NCBI RefSeq assembly: GCF_002998435.1
Contig: NZ_CP027231.1
Span: forward strand, 1,839,001 to 1,903,000
Source: Bacteroides zoogleoformans
GTDB taxonomy: Bacteria; Bacteroidota; Bacteroidia; Bacteroidales; Bacteroidaceae
Length of the DNA: 64,000 nucleotides
Direction of reading: 5' to 3'
The translations under genes were made by a program, and so were the position numbers. The notes under the pieces are model-generated. The model was not told the origin of the DNA. It worked only from the letters and a program-made list of their open reading frames with translations, and ran no database searches. Each line of letters begins with the position of its first letter. Position 1 is the stretch's first letter. Positions 62,850 through 64,000 of the stretch are shown here, piece after piece.

Positions 62850-63533
62850 ATGAACAGATATTCTTATGCATGGTTTCTGTCCGTACTGACCTGCTTGTCG
62901 GTGTCTTGCAGCGGTGAAGAGGAGCACTATTATCCGTCAGTAAAATCAGAGTTTCTGACCGGATTCTCAGGAGCTGATGGCACTTTACAGTCTGTGCAGA
63001 CAGATGCCGGAACCACCTATCAGATATTGGAAAACGCTACAAAGACCACCATTCCTGCCGATTCGCTGATTCGGATGGTAGGCAGCTATACCGAAGCAAC
63101 AGGCACAGACGGCACCACGGGAGTGAAGCTGTACGGCTGGATTGTTGCCGTATCTCCATTTCCGGTATCGCCCGACCGATTCAAGGAAGGTGTGAAGACA
63201 GATCCTGCCGATGTGCAAAGCATTTGGCCGGGTCTCGGCTACATCAATATCATATTGACCGTCAAGATGCAGAAGGCACTCCACCTTTTCCACTTTATTG
63301 AAGATGACGTACACGTAGATAAGGAAAGCGGTCGATGTGATGTTTTCTTGAGACTCTATCACGATGCAAAGAACGATGTGCAAGCTTTCACAAAACGCAT
63401 CTATCTCTCCGTGCCTCTGCATCGCTACGTCGCAGCAGAAGGAATGAAGCAAGTAACCATACATTTTTCTCTGAACACGACCTCCGGAGAGCTAAAGACC
63501 TACAGCCTTAATTATACCCCACCTAACATGTAA
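62850..63533 (+). CDS. NigD-like lipoprotein
   Basis: Lipoprotein of 227 aa with lipobox SVSC (Cys20). The body matches NigD-like proteins of Bacteroidales: SEFLTGFSGADGTLQSV near 34, TGTDGTTGVKLYG near 85, and a C-terminal LYHDAKNDVQAFTKRIYLSVPL segment. NigD was named from the Prevotella nigrescens bacteriocin locus; the general function is unknown. It starts 4 bp after the acyltransferase gene stop and precedes the rhodanese lipoprotein by 7 bp. Confidence 0.85.
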   Translation: MNRYSYAWFLSVLTCLSVSCSGEEEHYYPSVKSEFLTGFSGADGTLQSVQTDAGTTYQILENATKTTIPADSLIRMVGSYTEATGTDGTTGVKLYGWIVAVSPFPVSPDRFKEGVKTDPADVQSIWPGLGYINIILTVKMQKALHLFHFIEDDVHVDKESGRCDVFLRLYHDAKNDVQAFTKRIYLSVPLHRYVAAEGMKQVTIHFSLNTTSGELKTYSLNYTPPNM

Positions 63534-63540
63534 TATACCA

Positions 63541-63927
63541 ATGAAATTTCTATTTACAAGCCTTTGTCTGTTCTTTTCCGCTCTCTTCTCTTGCCAGCAA
63601 AAGGGAAGCGGCTTCAAAAGTCTTTCCGTTGACGAGTTCACCACATTGATAGCTAACCCGGAGGTGCAACGATTGGACGTACGCACGGTCGTTGAATATT
63701 CCGAAGCGCATATCCCCGGTAGTATCAACATCAACGTGCTGGACAAGAATTTCGAGACAGTGACAGATTCTGTTTTGCAGAAAGACAAACCGGTCGCCTT
63801 ATATTGCCGCAGTGGAAAACGCAGCAAGAAAGCCGCCTCCATATTAAGTGAGAAAGGATATACCGTCTACGATTTGAATGACGGTTTCATAGGCTGGCAA
63901 ACAGCAGGAAAGGAAACAGAGAAATAG
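63541..63927 (+). CDS. Rhodanese-like lipoprotein
   Basis: Protein of 128 aa with lipobox LFSC (Cys18), so it is exported and membrane-anchored. A single rhodanese domain follows, with the active-site loop CRSGKRS (Cys89) and the upstream LDVRTVVEYSEAHIPGSININ motif. Sulfur-transfer or thiol-redox function at the cell envelope is possible. It is the last gene in the plus-strand run; the window ends 73 bp later with no recognisable terminator. Confidence 0.9.
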   Translation: MKFLFTSLCLFFSALFSCQQKGSGFKSLSVDEFTTLIANPEVQRLDVRTVVEYSEAHIPGSININVLDKNFETVTDSVLQKDKPVALYCRSGKRSKKAASILSEKGYTVYDLNDGFIGWQTAGKETEK

Positions 63928-64000
63928 AAGCGCAAAGACAACAGGCCTCTTCTTTGATTTGTCCCGATTCAATCCGGACATGAGCAGTGTGCTTTAACAA

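Overview
The window is chromosomal DNA from a Bacteroidales bacterium, most likely the genus Bacteroides. Evidence for this: SusC/SusD outer-membrane glycan import genes, FecR/STN regulation, NigD-like, LruC, DUF6057, DUF5020 and DUF6078 families, many lipoproteins and glycosidases with signal peptides, and start regions that lack strong Shine-Dalgarno sites but carry the Bacteroides -7 box TAnnTTTG. No rRNA, tRNA, CRISPR array or intact mobile element was seen. About 40 protein genes are called.

Layout. 1-1622 (-): 5' part of a family 8 polysaccharide lyase with an N-terminal DUF1573 domain, cut by the window edge. 1.9-8.0 kb: an oxidative-stress block with dps, divergent oxyR, ahpC, ahpF, an M16 peptidase and rubrerythrin. 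Two OxyR-type operators can be read directly, one between dps and oxyR and one before ahpC. 8.4-13.2 kb: a SulP anion transporter, an anchored DNA/RNA endonuclease, and a Tsx-like outer-membrane channel next to a purine permease. 13.2-14.6 kb: a gene-poor stretch with a terminator, a compound palindrome and a frameshifted small gene. 14.6-30.2 kb: a polysaccharide utilisation locus (FecR, SusC with STN domain, SusD, DUF6057 membrane protein, PD40 lipoprotein with a CxxCH motif, GH20, GH2), suggesting a host glycan carrying beta-GlcNAc/GalNAc and galactose.

30.4-31.9 kb (-): metK, led by what reads as a SAM-II riboswitch aptamer. 32.0-36.2 kb (-): flippase and three glycosyltransferases with 4-bp overlaps, a surface-glycan cluster. 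A decayed ORF6N-type gene tail separates it from metG (36.5-38.5 kb, -). 39.1-41.4 kb: a large LruC lipoprotein. 41.6-43.7 kb: ADP-forming acyl-CoA synthetase. 43.7-45.3 kb: a lipoprotein plus radical SAM/SPASM pair. 45.3-51.7 kb (-): a second glycan operon (GH20, GH2, sialate O-acetylesterase) without SusC/D. 52.0-52.2 kb: truncated DUF6078 gene.

52.5-58.7 kb (+): proC, a soluble PAS histidine kinase, an XRE/cupin regulator, an AMP-forming acyl-CoA synthetase and a PagL-like outer-membrane deacylase. 58.9-63.9 kb (+): a tight run of PASTA protein, RluD, Ddl, acyltransferase, NigD-like lipoprotein and rhodanese lipoprotein.

The most interesting items are the SAM-II-like leader of metK, the paired OxyR operators with an unusual 6-bp centre, the radical SAM/lipoprotein pair, the FecR without a sigma factor, the CxxCH propeller lipoprotein in the utilisation locus, and several intergenic repeats and gene relics.
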